Positions 61,101 to 64,000 of a DNA stretch of 64,000 bases are shown here, piece after piece; position 1 is the first letter of the stretch, and the number at the start of each line of letters is the position of its first letter. The translations under genes were made by a program, and so were the position numbers. The notes under the pieces are model-generated. The model did no database searches, was not told the origin of the DNA, and saw nothing but the letters and a program-made list of their open reading frames with translations. The DNA lies in NCBI RefSeq assembly GCF_003286085.1, contig NW_020825322.1, positions 1,612,001-1,676,000 on the forward strand, given 5' to 3'. Origin of the DNA: Drosophila persimilis. Its lineage: Eukaryota > Arthropoda > Insecta > Diptera > Drosophilidae.

Positions 61101-64000
61101 TTCCATTGTTTTATGGGCCCAGCCTCCCCTGCCAACGACTCGGCTTTAATTGCATTAAGCGCCTTATTAGAAGTCTCAGCAATTTGCATTTTACCTTTTG
61201 TCAAATGTTTTCACTTTTCCCAAAGGCTCCCAAAGAGTGGCCCCCTGAGTGGGCCGCTGGCGAGTGGAGAGGGCAAACACTTTTCGCAATTGAAACGGAA
61301 ATTAGCCCAAACAAAGTAGTTCAGGCTGCAGATGGCTGCAATTTAATTTAAACGATCTTCAATTAGGGCCAAAGGAGGGGTCACCTCATGCCCCGAAATA
61401 CTGCAATTAAAGATTACACATTATAACAAATAATATTCAATTAAGAGAAATTTCAATAAGGGCTTAATCGAAATGAATAGAGCTGGAAAGTACAAAGAGT
61501 CGAAGCTGTGGAGATCCTGTAAAGGTGAACAGATCGTAAATGTGGATAAAAGATTGAACAATTTGTAGAAAACATTGCTGCATAATCATTCATAGAAGGA
61601 TCACTCTTGAAGATAGATCCTTAAAACAAATTCCACTATGGCACGTCTGCGGTCACCATAGTGTCTCCTGGACTCCAGGGTATCCGTATCTCCCCAGCGA
61701 TTATGGCCTCATTATGGTTTCCGCCATCCGCGGGACTCGCTCGAGGAATTCTTTTATTTTTATTTTTATTTGTATTTGTATTTTTTGCATGGGTTTGGCG
61801 GAATTGTTGCATTGCCGGCAATTGTTTGTTTGCCATTTCATAATTTGCCAATCATTATTTATGGACGCTGGATTAACCTGGTTGATCCTTTTGCGGAAAT
61901 TAAAAACTTTTCGCCCCCTCGCCCCACATAATATTTATATTATTTATTTGGATGCTGCCATTGCGGTCTGTCCAGACAGGTGGCCATAAATATGTTTAAT
62001 GAATCGCACAAACCGAAAACCAACTCTGTTGACAGGAATCTGGCATGTCTACATTACCCTGCCCAACCAATTTCCAATCGTTTTTTCCCTTCTCCACTCA
62101 AAAGCAAAAAGGACCCAACGAGAGAGCGAAACAAAAGCAGCATTCTGTTGCACACAAAACTAAATCCCGCTCAGGGCGAGAGAGTGGAGAGCTTCAGCGG
62201 TGGGCGGTGGGCGGTGGGCGGTGCAATTAAATTTATTAAAGTCCCAATCAATAATTCAGGACAAGCTCCGACCGCAGCTCAACTGCAACTCTTTCGCTGC
62301 AAATATTTCGTTAGCCACAGCAAAAAACAAAAACCAATACTAAAGAGTCGTCCAGTGGGGATAGGGCTATGAAATTGATTTGGCGCCTTTAGCGGCATTC
62401 ATGCAGAGCCCCATTCGGGATCTACAATAATTTCAACTTGCAGATGGTTTAATCGAGCAAAAAAATATTATTCGGAGCTATCAGCATTCAATAGTAAATT
62501 AAAATAAAATTTAAAATAAATCATACGTATTTGAAGGGATTATCTTTAATGAAATTAATTAATTACTGAATTCACGGTCAATAAGTTTAGTACTAGTTAT
62601 TTCTGACTAAAATTGATTCATTTCGAGGACATCATCTCTTGAAAGACGAACCGCCAATAGACCCCTGTTTCAGCAAATTTAAAGAGGACTTCATCGTATA
62701 CGTAATCTCGCGCTCGCCATATCTGTGGCAAAATTTGGCTAAAACTTTCCAGAATCAACACTCAGATAACGTGTTTGGGCTTAATTGAATTTCATTCTCT
62801 ATCTCTGTTTCTATGCCGGTCTCTGGGCAGTAATGTGATGGATGGACGGATGAGAAAGGGAGTGGAAGCCTGGCAAACAAGTCGGTCGGCTTGGCCTGGT
62901 TAAATGGCCTGCCAACATATGGCCATTAATTGCCAACGACTACTGACTACTGACCACGGACCCAGAGCTCATCCCCCTTCTCCCTCTCTCTCTCCGTAGT
63001 ATCTTTAAGATACTTTCATCTGGTGGCATTGGGTTGATTGAGTTGGTAGGCCAGACGGCGCAAACAGTATTCTATGGAGACAGCGAGAGACAGAGAGCAA
63101 ATATACCCCCTCTGGCTGCATTTTTTTGGGTAAAAAATTCTTCTATTTTTTCTGTGGCAGTTCATAAAATACATGTACATGCCGCAAGGTCATTGCTTTG
63201 GGGTACAGCATCACAGGGGCTCGGTAGGGGGAAGGTAGAAAGGCTGGGAGGTGAGGCCGAACTTGACCTAGTTGGTGGGCGTGGCATGGTGTCCAATTGA
63301 ATGCAACCATAAAAGCAGTTTGGACCCAGTTTGAATTATTCAACGGCCCTACCAAATCAATTTGAACATTTTTTCCTACTTTCTCTTTACTCCAGGGGCC
63401 ACTGTCAGAGTTTCCAACCCCCACTAAAGCCTTAATTGAGGCTCAGAGTAAAACTAAACGAGATTGCCACGCGATTGCCATCGATCTTGGAATAGACGCA
63501 ATGAGGCCAAGGAAGGCAACCAAATTTTGGAAATCAACCACAAACATCAGGAAAATGAATGAAAGAAATCTTTTCTGTGTAGAGTTTTTGGGAGTTCTGC
63601 CTCACACCATGAAAACCTTCGATATTCTCCGTGATCTCGCACTTTTCATGGCAGACGGGAAAACTTATAGAAACATAATGCTCTAGTGTTAATTCTTACA
63701 CTTCTTTTATCATATTTCCACTTAAAGAGTGTTCCTTTTGCAATCACAAAGCTAATATACCCCTTTTTGTTCAGTGGGTATCGCCAGGGTATGATTTGGT
63801 GGCCAGCACTTCTTCTGCCTCTGTTCTGTGTACAATTGTTAGCGGGTATTTGTTACCAATTATCGCTCCATATTTGTTCCCCTCCATCTGGCCGCATGAA
63901 CCCTCTCGCATGCTCTGTCGACCCTCAAGTATGAAATCAAATCGAAAGCCATTGGCCTGGCAATAATCTCACTTGGCTTTCTGCCTTTGGGGGATTGTAG

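Larger units (their letters stand above)
40700..64000. other. No supportable gene; repeat-dotted non-coding DNA
   Basis: None of the open frames shows coding codon use or a recognisable domain. Many arise from microsatellites. The region may be intergenic, or upstream intron of a longer KChIP transcript. Confidence 0.5.

Noticed and set aside
1..64000. tRNA, rRNA, CRISPR array or bacterial-type operon
   Set aside because: No T-loop (GGTTCGA) motif in a clover-leaf setting, no rRNA blocks, and no regularly spaced direct repeats with unique spacers were found. The window is animal nuclear DNA.

Overview
The window looks like nuclear DNA from a Drosophila species. The evidence is compact phase-matched introns, G/C-ending codons in the clear exons, opa-type CAG/GTT repeats, abundant CA/GA/CTG microsatellites, and interspersed elements with the GTCC/GTCT core typical of fly DINE-1/Helentron-type repeats. 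Those elements read like the versions common in the obscura group, but I cannot name the species from this sequence alone. About 95% of the window is non-coding.

The dominant gene lies on the minus strand. Five coding exons (39306-38574, 28868-28677, 24385-24312, 19319-19107, 18571-18461) join with perfectly matching phases into a 440-residue EF-hand protein of the KChIP (Kv-channel-interacting protein)/neuronal calcium sensor family. It has an unusually long low-complexity N-terminus of 244 residues. Introns are about 9.8, 4.3, 5.0 and 0.5 kb. Immediately after its TGA stop, which is followed by C, the same reading frame stays open for another 365 codons to a TAA at 17363. This stretch has clearly Drosophila-like coding codon use, so a stop-codon-readthrough (or alternatively spliced) C-terminal extension that would nearly double the protein is the most striking thing in the window.

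A second, small, single-exon gene (40175-40582, plus strand, 135 aa) lies head-to-head with the first coding exon of the KChIP gene. It has its own initiator-like element, a near-consensus downstream promoter element and an AATAAA. I do not recognise its family.

Layout: 1-2.9 kb no gene seen; 2.95-3.73, 5.23-5.48 and 9.52-10.73 kb three DINE-like repeats in different states of decay; 10.7-17.4 kb T-rich on the plus strand, a candidate long 3' UTR of the minus-strand gene; 17.4-39.6 kb the KChIP gene; 40.0-40.7 kb the small gene; 40.7-64 kb no gene that I can support, with many microsatellites and minisatellites. This last part could be further upstream intron or intergenic DNA of the KChIP gene.
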